Assembly: GCF_004614195.1 (NCBI RefSeq)
Contig: NZ_SPUM01000139.1
Span: forward strand, 1 to 37,258
Origin: Massilia horti
Lineage (GTDB): Bacteria > Pseudomonadota > Gammaproteobacteria > Burkholderiales > Burkholderiaceae_D
Direction: 5' to 3'
DNA length: 37,258 nucleotides
Shown: piece by piece, positions 7,785 through 17,448 of the stretch
Layout of the letters: the number at the start of each line of letters is the position of its first letter
How positions within the stretch are numbered: the first letter of the stretch is position 1
Made by a program: the position numbers and the translations under genes
Notes under the pieces: generated by a model
Databases searched by the model: none
Seen by the model: only the letters and a program-made list of their open reading frames with translations
Told to the model about the DNA's origin: nothing

Positions 7785-7875
7785 AGGAGCCTAGATAAAC
7801 GCCCGGTCGATCACCAGCACGACAAAAATGTAGCTGGCGTGAAGTCGCGCCGAATCGCACGGCGCGCCTGGCGCC

Positions 7876-9066
7876 TCAGAATGCGTCGCCCGGAACGCGC
7901 ACCCAGCCTTCCATCAGCACGCGTGCGCTACGGCTCATGACTGCCTTGGTCACGCTCCATTCACCATCGACGAGAGTGGCCTGGGCGCCGACGCGCAGGG
8001 TGCCCGACGGATGGCCGAAGCGAACCGCCTCGCGCTCACCGCCGCCCGCCGCCAGATTCACAAGCGTTCCCGGGATCGCGGCAGCGGTGCCGATAGCCAC
8101 CGCCGCCGTCCCCATCATCGCGTGGTGCAGCTTACCCATCGACATGGCGCGCACCAGCAAGTCGACCTCAATCGCCTTGACCGGCTTGCCGCTGGAGGCG
8201 ACGTAGTCGCGCGGGGGCGCCACGAACGCGACCTTGGGCGTGTGCTGGCGCCGTGCCGCTTCCTCCACATGCTTGATCAGGCCCATGCGCACGGCGCCGT
8301 GCGCCCGGATCGTCTCGAACATTGCGAGCGCCTTCGGGTCGCCATTGATCGCATCCTGCAGTTCGGCGCCGGTGTAGCCGATCGCTTCGGCGTTGATGAA
8401 AATGGTCGGGATGCCGGCGTTGATCATTGTCGCCGCGAGCGTGCCGATACCGGGCACTTCGAGTTGGTCGACCAGTTGCCCAGTCGGGAACATCGCGCCA
8501 CCGGCGCCCTCCTCTTCCGCCGCCGGGTCCATGAATTCGAGCTGCACTTCGGCGGCCGGGAAGGTGACGCCGTCGAGTACAAAATCGCCGGTTTCCTGCA
8601 CCGAGCCGCCAGTCATCGGCACGTGCGCGACGATCGTCTTGCCGATGTTGGCCTGCCAGATGCGCACGACCGCGATGCCGTCGCTGGGGATGCGGGCGGG
8701 ATCGACCAGGCCGCTGCTGATCGCGAACGAGCCGACGGCGGCGGACAGGTTGCCGCAGTTGCCGCTCCAGTCCACGAAAGGCTTGTCGATGGAGACCTGG
8801 CCGAACAGGTAGTCGACGTCGTGGTCCGGCCTGGCGCTGCGGTCGACGATGACTGTCTTGCTGGTGCTGGAGGTGGCGCCACCCATGCCGTCGATCTGCT
8901 TGCCGTAGGGGTCGGGGCTGCCGATCACGCGCAACAGGAGCGCGTCGCGGGCGGGACCGGGGACTTGCGCTGCCGTCGGCAGGTCTTGCAGGCGGAAGAA
9001 CACGCCTTTGCTGGTGCCGCCGCGCATGTAGGTTGCGGGGATTTTGATTTGTGGGACGTTTGCCAT
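7876..9066 (-). CDS. prpF: 2-methylaconitate cis-trans isomerase PrpF, 396 aa
   Basis: PrpF isomerises 2-methyl-trans-aconitate, the product of AcnD, to the cis form so that an aconitase can hydrate it to 2-methylisocitrate in the cytosolic methylcitrate cycle. The protein opens with QIKIPATYMRGGTSKGVFF, the typical PrpF start, and contains GNCGNLSAAVG near residue 105 and GKLHHAMMGTAAVA near 315, both conserved in this diaminopimelate-epimerase-like fold. The length of 396 residues is normal. An AGGAG ribosome site precedes the ATG at 9066. It is the last gene of the prp operon and is separated from acnD by a 135-base spacer carrying a REP-like inverted pair, so its expression level may be set separately. 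Confidence 0.95.
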   Translation of the reverse strand: MANVPQIKIPATYMRGGTSKGVFFRLQDLPTAAQVPGPARDALLLRVIGSPDPYGKQIDGMGGATSSTSKTVIVDRSARPDHDVDYLFGQVSIDKPFVDWSGNCGNLSAAVGSFAISSGLVDPARIPSDGIAVVRIWQANIGKTIVAHVPMTGGSVQETGDFVLDGVTFPAAEVQLEFMDPAAEEEGAGGAMFPTGQLVDQLEVPGIGTLAATMINAGIPTIFINAEAIGYTGAELQDAINGDPKALAMFETIRAHGAVRMGLIKHVEEAARRQHTPKVAFVAPPRDYVASSGKPVKAIEVDLLVRAMSMGKLHHAMMGTAAVAIGTAAAIPGTLVNLAAGGGEREAVRFGHPSGTLRVGAQATLVDGEWSVTKAVMSRSARVLMEGWVRVPGDAF

Positions 9067-9084
9067 AGTTGTTCACTCCTAAAC

Positions 9085-9186
9085 CGTCGTCCCCGCGAAG
9101 GCGGGGACCCATGGACCCTGTGCGACAAAGCTGCTGCAAACTTTGCTGCAAAAGCTCTATGGGTCCCCGCCTGCGCGGGGACGACG
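9085..9186. repeat. REP/BIME-like inverted pair between acnD and prpF
   Basis: Two REP-like units, CGTCCCCGCGAAGGCGGGGA (9088-9107) and the inverted CCCCGCCTGCGCGGGGACG, flank a 46-base centre. The outer arms are reverse complements over about 27 bases except around the small loop. The element sits inside the prp operon, immediately upstream of the prpF ribosome site. Such elements can stall 3' exonucleases and alter the ratio of flanking gene products. Confidence 0.85.
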
Positions 9187-9201
9187 TGGTTTTGGTATTT
9201 C

Positions 9202-11802
9202 TTACGCGGCGGCCTTCGACGACGCGAGGAAGTCCTGCGCAAAGCGCTGCAGCACCCCGCCCGCCTCGTAGATCGATACCTCTTCCGCAGTGTCCAGGCG
9301 GCAGGTCACCGGCACCTCGACACGCTCACCGTTCTTGCGATGGATGACCAGCGTGAGCGTCGCGCCCGGCGTGCGCTCGCCAACCACGTCGAAGGTCTCG
9401 GTGCCATCGATCGCAAGCAGGATGCGATTGGTACCCGGCTTGAATTCGAGCGGCAGCACGCCCATGCCGACCAGGTTGGTGCGGTGGATGCGCTCAAAAC
9501 CTTCGGCCACGATCGCTTCCACGCCCGCCAGGCGCACACCCTTGGCTGCCCAGTCGCGCGACGAGCCCTGGCCGTAGTCGGCGCCGGCGATCACGATCAG
9601 CGGCTGCTTGCGCTCCATGTAGGTCTCGATCGCTTCCCACATGCGCGTGACCTTCCCTTCCGGCTCGATGCGCGCCAGCGAACCCTTCTTCACCTGGCCG
9701 TCCACCACGGCCATTTCATTGACCAGGGTCGGGTTGGCAAAGGTGGCGCGCTGCGCGGTCAGGTGGTCGCCGCGGTGCGTCGCGTACGAGTTGAAGTCCT
9801 CTTCCGGCAGGCCCATTTTGGCCAGGTATTCGCCGGCCGCGCTGCTGGCCAGGATCGCGTTGGACGGCGACAGGTGGTCAGTGGTGATGTTATCGCCCAG
9901 GACCGCCAGCGGACGCATGCCGCTAAGCGTACGCTCGCCGGCCAGCGCGCCTTCCCAATACGGCGGACGGCGGATATAGGTACTCATCGGGCGCCAGTCG
10001 TACAGCGGGCTCACTTCCTCCAGCGTGTCCGCGCGCCGCGCGAACATCGGCGTGTACACGTTGCGGAACTGCTCGGGCTTGACGCTCTGGTTGACCACCG
10101 CGTCGATCTCCTCGTCGCTCGGCCAGATGTCCTGCAGGGTGACCGGCTTGCCCTCGGCATCCACGCCCAGCACGTCCTTTTCGATATCGAAGCGGATCGT
10201 GCCGGCGATCGCATAGGCGACCACCAGCGGCGGCGATGCCAGGAAGGCCTGCTTAGCGTACGGGTGGATGCGACCGTCGAAGTTGCGGTTGCCCGACAAG
10301 ACAGCGGTTGCGTACAGGTCGCGCCCGATGATCTCGTTCTGGATGGCCGGGTCAAGCGCGCCGCTCATGCCATTGCAGGTGGTGCAGGCAAAAGCGACCA
10401 CGCCAAAGCCCAGCTGTTCCAGCTCCGGCATCAGGCCGGCTTCTTCGAGGTACAGCGCGACCGCTTTCGAACCCGGCGCCAGCGAGCTCTTGACCCATGG
10501 CTTGCGCTTCAGGCCGCGCTTGTTGGCGTTGCGCGCCAGAAGACCCGCAGCGATCATGTTGCGCGGATTGTTGGTGTTGGTGCAGCTGGTGATGGCGGCG
10601 ATGATGACTGCGCCGTCCGGCATCTGGCCCGGCTCGTGCGCCACGTTGCCATTGGCGATACCACGCGCTGCGAGCTCACTGGTCGGCACCCGCTTGTGCG
10701 GGTTCGACGGGCCGGCGATGTTGCGCACGACGCTCGACAGGTCGAACCTGAGCACACGTTCGTACTCGGCCTTCTTGAGTGTGTCCGCCCACAGCCCGGT
10801 CTGTTTCGCGTAGGTTTCGACCAGCGCCACCAGTTCGTCGTCGCGGCCGGTGAGCTTGAGGTACTTGATAGTCTGCTCGTCGATGTAGAACATCGCCGCG
10901 GTCGCGCCGAATTCCGGCGCCATGTTCGAGATGGTCGCACGGTCGCCGAGCGTGAGGTTGGACGCGCCCTCGCCGTAGAACTCGAGGTAGGCAGAGACGA
11001 CTTTTTCCTTGCGCAGGAACTCGGTCAATGCCAGCACCACGTCCGTGGCGGTGATGCCCGGCTGCGGTTTGCCGGTCAGCTCGACGCCAACGATGTCCGG
11101 CAGGCGCATGTACGAGGCGCGGCCCAGCATGACGCTCTCCGCTTCCAGCCCGCCGACGCCGATCGCGATCACGCCCAGCGCGTCGACCATTGGCGTGTGG
11201 CTGTCGGTGCCGACCAGCGTGTCCGGGAAGGCCACGCCGTCCTTGACCTGCACCACCGGCGACATGCGCTCCAGGTTAATCTGGTGCAGGATGCCGTTCC
11301 CCGGCGGGATCACGTCGACGTTCTTGAACGCTTTCTTGGTCCAGTCGATGAAGTCGAAACGGTCCTCGTTGCGGCGATCCTCGATGGCGCGGTTCTTGGC
11401 AAAGGCATCCGGGTCGAAGCCGCCGCATTCGACGGCGAGCGAATGGTCGACCACCAGCTGGGTCGGCACCACCGGGTTGACCAGCCGCGGATCGCCGCCC
11501 TGGGCAGCGATGGCGTCGCGCAGACCGGCCAGGTCGACCAGCGCGGTCTGGCCGAGAATGTCGTGGCAGACCACGCGCGCCGGGAACCAGGGAAAATCGA
11601 GGTCGCGCTTGCGCTCGATGAGTTGCTTGAGCGAGGCGGTCAGCGATTGCGGATCGCAGCGGCGCACCAGGTTTTCGGCCAGCACGCGCGAGGTGTAAGG
11701 AAGCTTGTCCCAGGCGCCAGGCGCAATCTCGTCGACGGCCTGGCGGGCGTCGAAGTAATGCAAGCTGGTGCCGTGCAGGGGTTTGCGGTAGGCGTTATTC
11801 AT
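9202..11802 (-). CDS. acnD: 2-methylcitrate dehydratase AcnD (Fe-S), 866 aa
   Basis: AcnD is the aconitase-family [4Fe-4S] enzyme that dehydrates 2-methylcitrate to 2-methyl-trans-aconitate and works together with PrpF. The cluster ligands are visible as Cys407 in AITSCTNTNNP and Cys473/Cys476 in FACTTCNGMSG. The C-terminal swivel domain carries YGQGSSRDWAAKG and FERIHRTNLVGMGVLPLEF. The 866-residue length and adjacency to prpF distinguish it from housekeeping AcnA/AcnB. No Shine-Dalgarno precedes the ATG at 11802; instead the start lies within the last codons of a small upstream frame (8-base overlap), so initiation probably depends on translational coupling. It is the third complete enzyme gene of the operon. 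Confidence 0.95.
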   Translation of the reverse strand: MNNAYRKPLHGTSLHYFDARQAVDEIAPGAWDKLPYTSRVLAENLVRRCDPQSLTASLKQLIERKRDLDFPWFPARVVCHDILGQTALVDLAGLRDAIAAQGGDPRLVNPVVPTQLVVDHSLAVECGGFDPDAFAKNRAIEDRRNEDRFDFIDWTKKAFKNVDVIPPGNGILHQINLERMSPVVQVKDGVAFPDTLVGTDSHTPMVDALGVIAIGVGGLEAESVMLGRASYMRLPDIVGVELTGKPQPGITATDVVLALTEFLRKEKVVSAYLEFYGEGASNLTLGDRATISNMAPEFGATAAMFYIDEQTIKYLKLTGRDDELVALVETYAKQTGLWADTLKKAEYERVLRFDLSSVVRNIAGPSNPHKRVPTSELAARGIANGNVAHEPGQMPDGAVIIAAITSCTNTNNPRNMIAAGLLARNANKRGLKRKPWVKSSLAPGSKAVALYLEEAGLMPELEQLGFGVVAFACTTCNGMSGALDPAIQNEIIGRDLYATAVLSGNRNFDGRIHPYAKQAFLASPPLVVAYAIAGTIRFDIEKDVLGVDAEGKPVTLQDIWPSDEEIDAVVNQSVKPEQFRNVYTPMFARRADTLEEVSPLYDWRPMSTYIRRPPYWEGALAGERTLSGMRPLAVLGDNITTDHLSPSNAILASSAAGEYLAKMGLPEEDFNSYATHRGDHLTAQRATFANPTLVNEMAVVDGQVKKGSLARIEPEGKVTRMWEAIETYMERKQPLIVIAGADYGQGSSRDWAAKGVRLAGVEAIVAEGFERIHRTNLVGMGVLPLEFKPGTNRILLAIDGTETFDVVGERTPGATLTLVIHRKNGERVEVPVTCRLDTAEEVSIYEAGGVLQRFAQDFLASSKAAA

Positions 11803-11998
11803 GATGTTGGAATGAATCCAGGATTAATTGGCGATGCTGCTTGGCGCAGTACCTGCCATCTAAAAAGAAGGCGTCGGGTTCGAGGCCGAACTGCCGGAAG
11901 CCGAAGAAGTCGTACAGGCGCTCGGCGCGCGTGTTGGCCGCGGCGTCGGCCACGCCCAGTTCGCGCACGATGATGCGTTCGGCCCCGCGGCTCATCAC
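11795..11998 (-). pseudogene. GNAT acetyltransferase C-terminal remnant, 66-67 aa
   Basis: This short frame encodes the C-terminal part of a GNAT-type N-acetyltransferase: LGVADAAANTRAERLYDFFG followed by FRQFGLEPDAFFLDGRY matches the family pattern (N-x-x-A-x-x-LY-x-x-x-GF-x-x-x-G, then a Gly-x-Tyr strand and a final hydrophobic strand). The acetyl-CoA-binding motif A and everything before it are missing, so it cannot be an active enzyme. It begins inside the prpC stop (GTGATG; GTG at 11998 or ATG at 11995) and its TAA overlaps the acnD start by eight bases, so it is stitched into the operon by overlaps on both sides. Its translation may deliver ribosomes to acnD, which lacks a Shine-Dalgarno. 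Identification as a remnant is by pattern and is inference. Confidence 0.7.
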
Positions 11999-13161
11999 TT
12001 ACGCTCTTCGATCGGCACGAACTTCAGGTCTTCCGGACCGACATAGTTGGCGCTCGGGCGGATGATCTTGTTGTCGATGCGCTGCTCGATAATGTGCGCG
12101 GACCAGCCTGAGGTGCGCGAGATGACGAACAGCGGCGTGAACATCGCGGTCGGCACGCCCATCATGTGATACGAGACGGCCGAGAACCAGTCGAGGTTCG
12201 GGAACATCTTCTTCACTTCCCACATCACCGATTCCAGACGCTCGGCGATATCGAACATCTTGGTCGAACCGGCCTGCTCCGACAGGTTGCGCGCGACTTC
12301 CTTGATCACCTTGTTGCGCGGGTCCGAAACCGTGTACACCGGATGGCCAAAGCCGATCACGACTTCCTTGTTGGCCACGCGGTTGCGGATGTCGGCTTCC
12401 GCCTCGTCCGGGTTCTCGTAGCGCTTCTGGATTTCGAATGCCACTTCGTTCGCGCCGCCGTGCTTGGGACCGCGCAGCGCGCCGATGGCGCCAGTAATGG
12501 CCGAGTACATGTCGGCGCCGGTGCCGCCGATTACGCGGGCGGTGAAGGTGGAGGCGTTGAACTCGTGTTCGGCGTACAGGATCAGCGAGGTATGCATCGC
12601 CTTGACCCACGCCTCCGACGGCTTTTCGCCATGCAGCAGGTGCAGGAAGTGGCCGCCGATCGAGTCGTCGTCGGTTTCCACGTCAATGCGCTTGCCGTTG
12701 TGGCTGTAGTGGTACCAGTACAGCAGCATCGAGCCGAAAGAAGCCATCAGGCGGTCGGCGATGTCGCGCGCACCCGGCGTGTTGTGGTCGTCTTTTTCCG
12801 GCAGCACGCAGCCGAGCACCGAGGCGCCGGTGCGCATCACGTCCATCGGATGGGAAGACGCCGGCAGCGACTCCAGCGCGTCCTTCACCGCCTGCGGCAG
12901 GCCGCGCAGCATTTTCAGCTTGGCCTTGTAGCCCTTCAGTTCCGCCGCGGTCGGCAGCTTGCCGTGCACCAGCAGGTAGGCGATCTCCTCGAACTCGCTG
13001 TTGTTGGCCACATCCAGGATGTCGTAGCCGCGGTAGTGCAGGTCGTTGCCGGTCTTCCCGACCGAGCACAATGCGGTGTTACCGGCGGCGACGCCCGACA
13101 GGGCCACCGATTTTTTCGGCTTGAAGGCTGGCGTTTCGGCCTTGATCGCTTGTTCCGTCAT
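11995..13161 (-). CDS. prpC: 2-methylcitrate synthase PrpC, 388 aa
   Basis: PrpC condenses propionyl-CoA with oxaloacetate to 2-methylcitrate, the entry step of the cycle. It is a citrate-synthase-fold protein with the catalytic residues in place: His234 in GPKHGGANE, His273 in GFGHPVY, and Asp324 in NLDWFSAV. The absence of the N-terminal domain of hexameric citrate synthases, the ASSHPMDVMRTG segment and the genomic context favour methylcitrate over citrate synthase. The 388-residue length is typical. An AAGGAGG ribosome site lies just before the ATG at 13161, 22 bases after prpB. Its TGA overlaps the start of the GNAT remnant. Confidence 0.95.
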   Translation of the reverse strand: MTEQAIKAETPAFKPKKSVALSGVAAGNTALCSVGKTGNDLHYRGYDILDVANNSEFEEIAYLLVHGKLPTAAELKGYKAKLKMLRGLPQAVKDALESLPASSHPMDVMRTGASVLGCVLPEKDDHNTPGARDIADRLMASFGSMLLYWYHYSHNGKRIDVETDDDSIGGHFLHLLHGEKPSEAWVKAMHTSLILYAEHEFNASTFTARVIGGTGADMYSAITGAIGALRGPKHGGANEVAFEIQKRYENPDEAEADIRNRVANKEVVIGFGHPVYTVSDPRNKVIKEVARNLSEQAGSTKMFDIAERLESVMWEVKKMFPNLDWFSAVSYHMMGVPTAMFTPLFVISRTSGWSAHIIEQRIDNKIIRPSANYVGPEDLKFVPIEERK

Positions 13162-13183
13162 GTTCTTCCTCCTTGTTGCTGGA

Positions 13184-14074
13184 TTATTTGGTCTTGGCTT
13201 GTGCGAACAGCGCGTCGAGCTTCTGTTCGTAGCTGTGATAGTCGATGCGGTCGTACAGTTCGGCGCGGGTCTGCATCGTGTCGAGCACGTTCTTTTGCGT
13301 GCCGTCGCGGCGGATCGCGCCGTAGACGTTTTCGGCAGCCTTGTTCATCGCGCGGAACGCCGACAGCGGATAGAGCACGATGTCGACATCCGCGCCCTTC
13401 AGTTCCTCGACCGTGAACAGCGGCGTGGCGCCGAATTCGGTGATGTTGGCCAGGATCGGCACCTTGACCGCCTGCTTGAACTTCGCGTACATCTCAAGGC
13501 TCGTGATCGCCTCCGGGAAGATCATGTCCGCGCCGGCCTCGACGCAGGCCACCGCCCGCTCGACCGCGGCGTCCAGCCCTTCGACGGCCAGCGCATCGGT
13601 GCGCGCCATGATTACGAAGTTCTCGTCGGTGCGCGCGTCGGCAGCGGCCTTGATGCGGTCGACCATTTCGGCCTTGCTGACGATCTCCTTGCCCGGACGG
13701 TGGCCGCAGCGCTTGGCGCCGACCTGGTCCTCGATATGGCAGGCGGCGGCGCCGAACTTGATCATCGAGCGCACGGTGCGTGCGACGTTGAAGGCCGAAG
13801 CGCCAAAGCCGGTGTCGACGTCGACCAGCAGCGGCAGGTCGCACACGTCGGTAATGCGACGCACGTCGGTCAGCACGTCGTCGAGGTTGGAGATGCCAAG
13901 GTCGGGCAGCCCCAGCGAGCCGGCCGCGACGCCGCCGCCGGACAGGTAAATTGCCTTGAAGCCGGCGCGCTTGGCGAGCAGCGCATGGTTGGCGTTGATC
14001 GCGCCCACGACCTGGAGCGGGGATTCTTCCTGTACCGCCTTGCGGAAGGCGGCGCCTGCCGAAATTACACTCAT
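13184..14074 (-). CDS. prpB: 2-methylisocitrate lyase PrpB, 296 aa
   Basis: PrpB cleaves 2-methylisocitrate to pyruvate and succinate, the last step of the methylcitrate cycle. It belongs to the isocitrate lyase/PEP mutase superfamily. Metal-binding acidic residues Asp85 and Asp87 are in LLVDVDTGFG, and the catalytic Cys123 is in the loop KRCGH. The product is 296 residues, the same length as well-known enterobacterial PrpB. The start at 14074 has an AAGGTAAGGAA ribosome site; the open frame continues far upstream through prpR but that extension has no family similarity. It is the first gene of the operon and lies 46 bases downstream of the sigma-54 promoter. Confidence 0.96.
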   Translation of the reverse strand: MSVISAGAAFRKAVQEESPLQVVGAINANHALLAKRAGFKAIYLSGGGVAAGSLGLPDLGISNLDDVLTDVRRITDVCDLPLLVDVDTGFGASAFNVARTVRSMIKFGAAACHIEDQVGAKRCGHRPGKEIVSKAEMVDRIKAAADARTDENFVIMARTDALAVEGLDAAVERAVACVEAGADMIFPEAITSLEMYAKFKQAVKVPILANITEFGATPLFTVEELKGADVDIVLYPLSAFRAMNKAAENVYGAIRRDGTQKNVLDTMQTRAELYDRIDYHSYEQKLDALFAQAKTK

Positions 14075-14119
14075 TTCCTTACCTTTCGGGTTGTTGCCTT
14101 GATGGACTGCTCCTATTAA

Positions 14120-14135
14120 AGCAAGCGCCGTGCCA
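14120..14135 (-). promoter_or_regulatory. Sigma-54 promoter of the prp operon
   Basis: On the minus strand the sequence TGGCACGGCGCTTGCT matches the -24/-12 consensus TGGCAC-N5-TTGCW at every position. It lies 46 bases before prpB, and transcription should start near 14108. This fits the sigma-54 activator encoded divergently next to it. Confidence 0.9.
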
Positions 14136-14243
14136 ACCACGCAAAACAATGCTGACCTCGGCGCAATCAAGGACTTAGAGCCAGCTGATCGATCTTTTGT
14201 TGCAATTCGATTATCGAATATCGGCTCGTGCCAGGTGCGCGAT

Positions 14244-14377
14244 GTTTCATCGTGAAACACATAGATGAAACATGAAACAATTTTACTCCCACAACGGGCA
14301 GCCATCCCTTCTTTTATCCGCGCGCCAGCTAGCGTTTCAGATGAAACACTTCCGTGAAAATGCACTACACTTGAAAC
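14244..14377. promoter_or_regulatory. TGAAAC box cluster, probable PrpR sites
   Basis: Seven copies of TGAAAC or its complement GTTTCA occur here: two inverted pairs (14244/14253 with a 3-base centre, 14334/14342 with a 2-base centre), a tandem pair (14266, 14273) and one copy directly abutting the prpR ATG (14372-14377). The group lies 109 or more bases upstream of the sigma-54 promoter, the usual place for enhancer sites, and it also covers the prpR start, suggesting autoregulation. The rest of the 14075-14377 gap shows no gene. Confidence 0.75.
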
Positions 14378-15994
<1,617 letters not shown>

Positions 15995-16002
15995 GGAAGC
16001 GC

Positions 16003-16070
16003 TGCATTCCACATGCATACCTGCCCATACCAACTGCATTCCATCCCGCGAAACGTGCATTCTGTCGCAT
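16003..16070. repeat. Helically phased TGCAT repeats
   Basis: TGCATWC-type units start at 16003, 16014, 16035 and 16056, with related CCCATACC near 16024 and CGCAT at 16066. The spacings (11, 21, 21, 10) are close to multiples of one DNA turn. The array lies about 100 bases before the start of the secreted protein gene at 16171 and could be an operator region. Confidence 0.5.
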
Positions 16071-16170
16071 GACCTCATCCTGAACAGCAGCATCCGCTTA
16101 CAGTCGCCTTTCCACGCCAAAACCCCGTCACCGGCGTGCTGTGCAACCCACCATGAAAGGAAACGATCGA

Positions 16171-17250
16171 ATGTCGCGACGAGTAACTGGTCTGGTAATG
16201 GCCACCATGCTGTGCGCTGCAAGCGCGAGCGCGCAGGAACGCGCCGGAATCTTCGACCCGAGCACGCTGAAGGGACCGGCAAAGGGCACACCGAACGAAG
16301 TGATGGTGCTCGGTACGGCCCACCTTAAGTATCTGCCGGCCCCGTTCCAGCCGGCCAGCCTCAAGCTCCTGAACGAACGTTTGATCGCCTGGAAGCCCCA
16401 GATCATCGCCATCGAGAACCTGTCCGGTGCGCAATGCGACTTTATGCGCCAGCACCCGCAGCGTTACAAAGACTCAGTGCGGCAATATTGCAGCGATACG
16501 GCGCCGGCACGCACGGCCACCGGCCTGGACGTGCCGGCCGCGACCGCCGAGATCGACCGGCTACTGGCAAGCTGGCCGGCCGCCCCGACGCCAGCGCAGC
16601 GGCGCCACCTCGCCGCCGTGTTCCTCGCCGGCGGCGAGCCGATCTCGGCGCTGGTGCAATGGCTGCGCCTGCCGGACGCACAGCGGCACGCCGGCGACGG
16701 CCTCGATGCCACACTGGTCGCCACGCTTGACAAGCTGCGCGACACACGCGGCGAAACCACACTGATCGCAGCGCCGCTGGCGGCCGCGCTCGGGCTTGAG
16801 CGCGTGGTTGCCATGGACGACCATACGGCGGATGGCCCCGACACGGACCCGAAAGCGTACGGCGAGGCCATCTCGAAGGCCTGGGACAATCCCGCGACCG
16901 CCAAGCGCAAACAGATGAGCAAGGACATGGAACCCAGGCTGGGCGATTCCCAAGGCGTGATGGCGCTGTATCGTGCCTACAATGATCCGTCGCAGGCCAG
17001 GCTAGTCTACGCCAGCGACTTCGGCGCGGCGCTCGAAGAACCCTCCCCGCAACAATTTGGCCGCGGCTATGTCGGCTACTGGGAGACGCGCAACCTGCGC
17101 ATGGCTTCGAACATCCGCGAGGCCATTGGGAACCAGCCGGGAAGCCGTACGCTGGTCATCGTCGGCGCGAGTCACAAGTGGTATCTCGAGCCCTACCTGA
17201 ACCAGATGCACGACGTGCGCATCGTGTCGACAGACCAGGTGCTGCGCTAG
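16171..17250 (+). CDS. Secreted DUF5694-type protein, 359 aa
   Basis: The protein begins MSRRVTGLVMATMLCAASASAQE, a standard Sec signal peptide with probable cleavage after ASA at about residue 21, so the mature part is periplasmic. It then reads VMVLGTAHLKYLP (about 47-59) and IIAIENLSGAQCDF (about 82-95), and ends with ETRNLRMASNIREAIG and SRTLVIVGASHKWYLEPYL before QMHDVRIV. This matches the DUF5694 group, which resembles TraB/ChaN-type proteins with a GTxH motif near the start and a GxxH motif near the end. Conserved acidic and His residues suggest a metal-linked hydrolase, but no activity is established. The start at 16171 has an AAAGGAAA ribosome site; the upstream GTG at 16141 would spoil the signal peptide. 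Confidence 0.8.
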   Translation: MSRRVTGLVMATMLCAASASAQERAGIFDPSTLKGPAKGTPNEVMVLGTAHLKYLPAPFQPASLKLLNERLIAWKPQIIAIENLSGAQCDFMRQHPQRYKDSVRQYCSDTAPARTATGLDVPAATAEIDRLLASWPAAPTPAQRRHLAAVFLAGGEPISALVQWLRLPDAQRHAGDGLDATLVATLDKLRDTRGETTLIAAPLAAALGLERVVAMDDHTADGPDTDPKAYGEAISKAWDNPATAKRKQMSKDMEPRLGDSQGVMALYRAYNDPSQARLVYASDFGAALEEPSPQQFGRGYVGYWETRNLRMASNIREAIGNQPGSRTLVIVGASHKWYLEPYLNQMHDVRIVSTDQVLR

Positions 17251-17448
17251 GGAAGCGGGTCGTTGCAAAAGTTAATCAGCGGGAAGTCGACAAGCGATCC
17301 CAGCCTGCGGCTCCCGCACAATTCCGCTCAGCTCAATACAAATCGCTGACATGGGCGCAGAATCATGCATCGATCGGGGCAAACCGCGCCCCGCCCTTTT
17401 CCGAACGGCCGCCCACGAGGCGTTCGCCGTCGGATTACTGGAGGCAAT

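Noticed and set aside
7790..7875. A hydrophobic tail-like peptide (SYIFVVLVIDRAFI then stop) just after prpF on the minus strand
   Set aside because: It resembles the end of a membrane protein, but there is no start codon and it is only about 22 residues; chance cannot be excluded.
8011..11973. A 1320-codon plus-strand open frame opposite prpF and acnD
   Set aside because: It is a mirror frame of high-GC coding DNA; its product is Arg/His/Gly-rich with no domain, while the minus strand encodes PrpF and AcnD with intact catalytic motifs.
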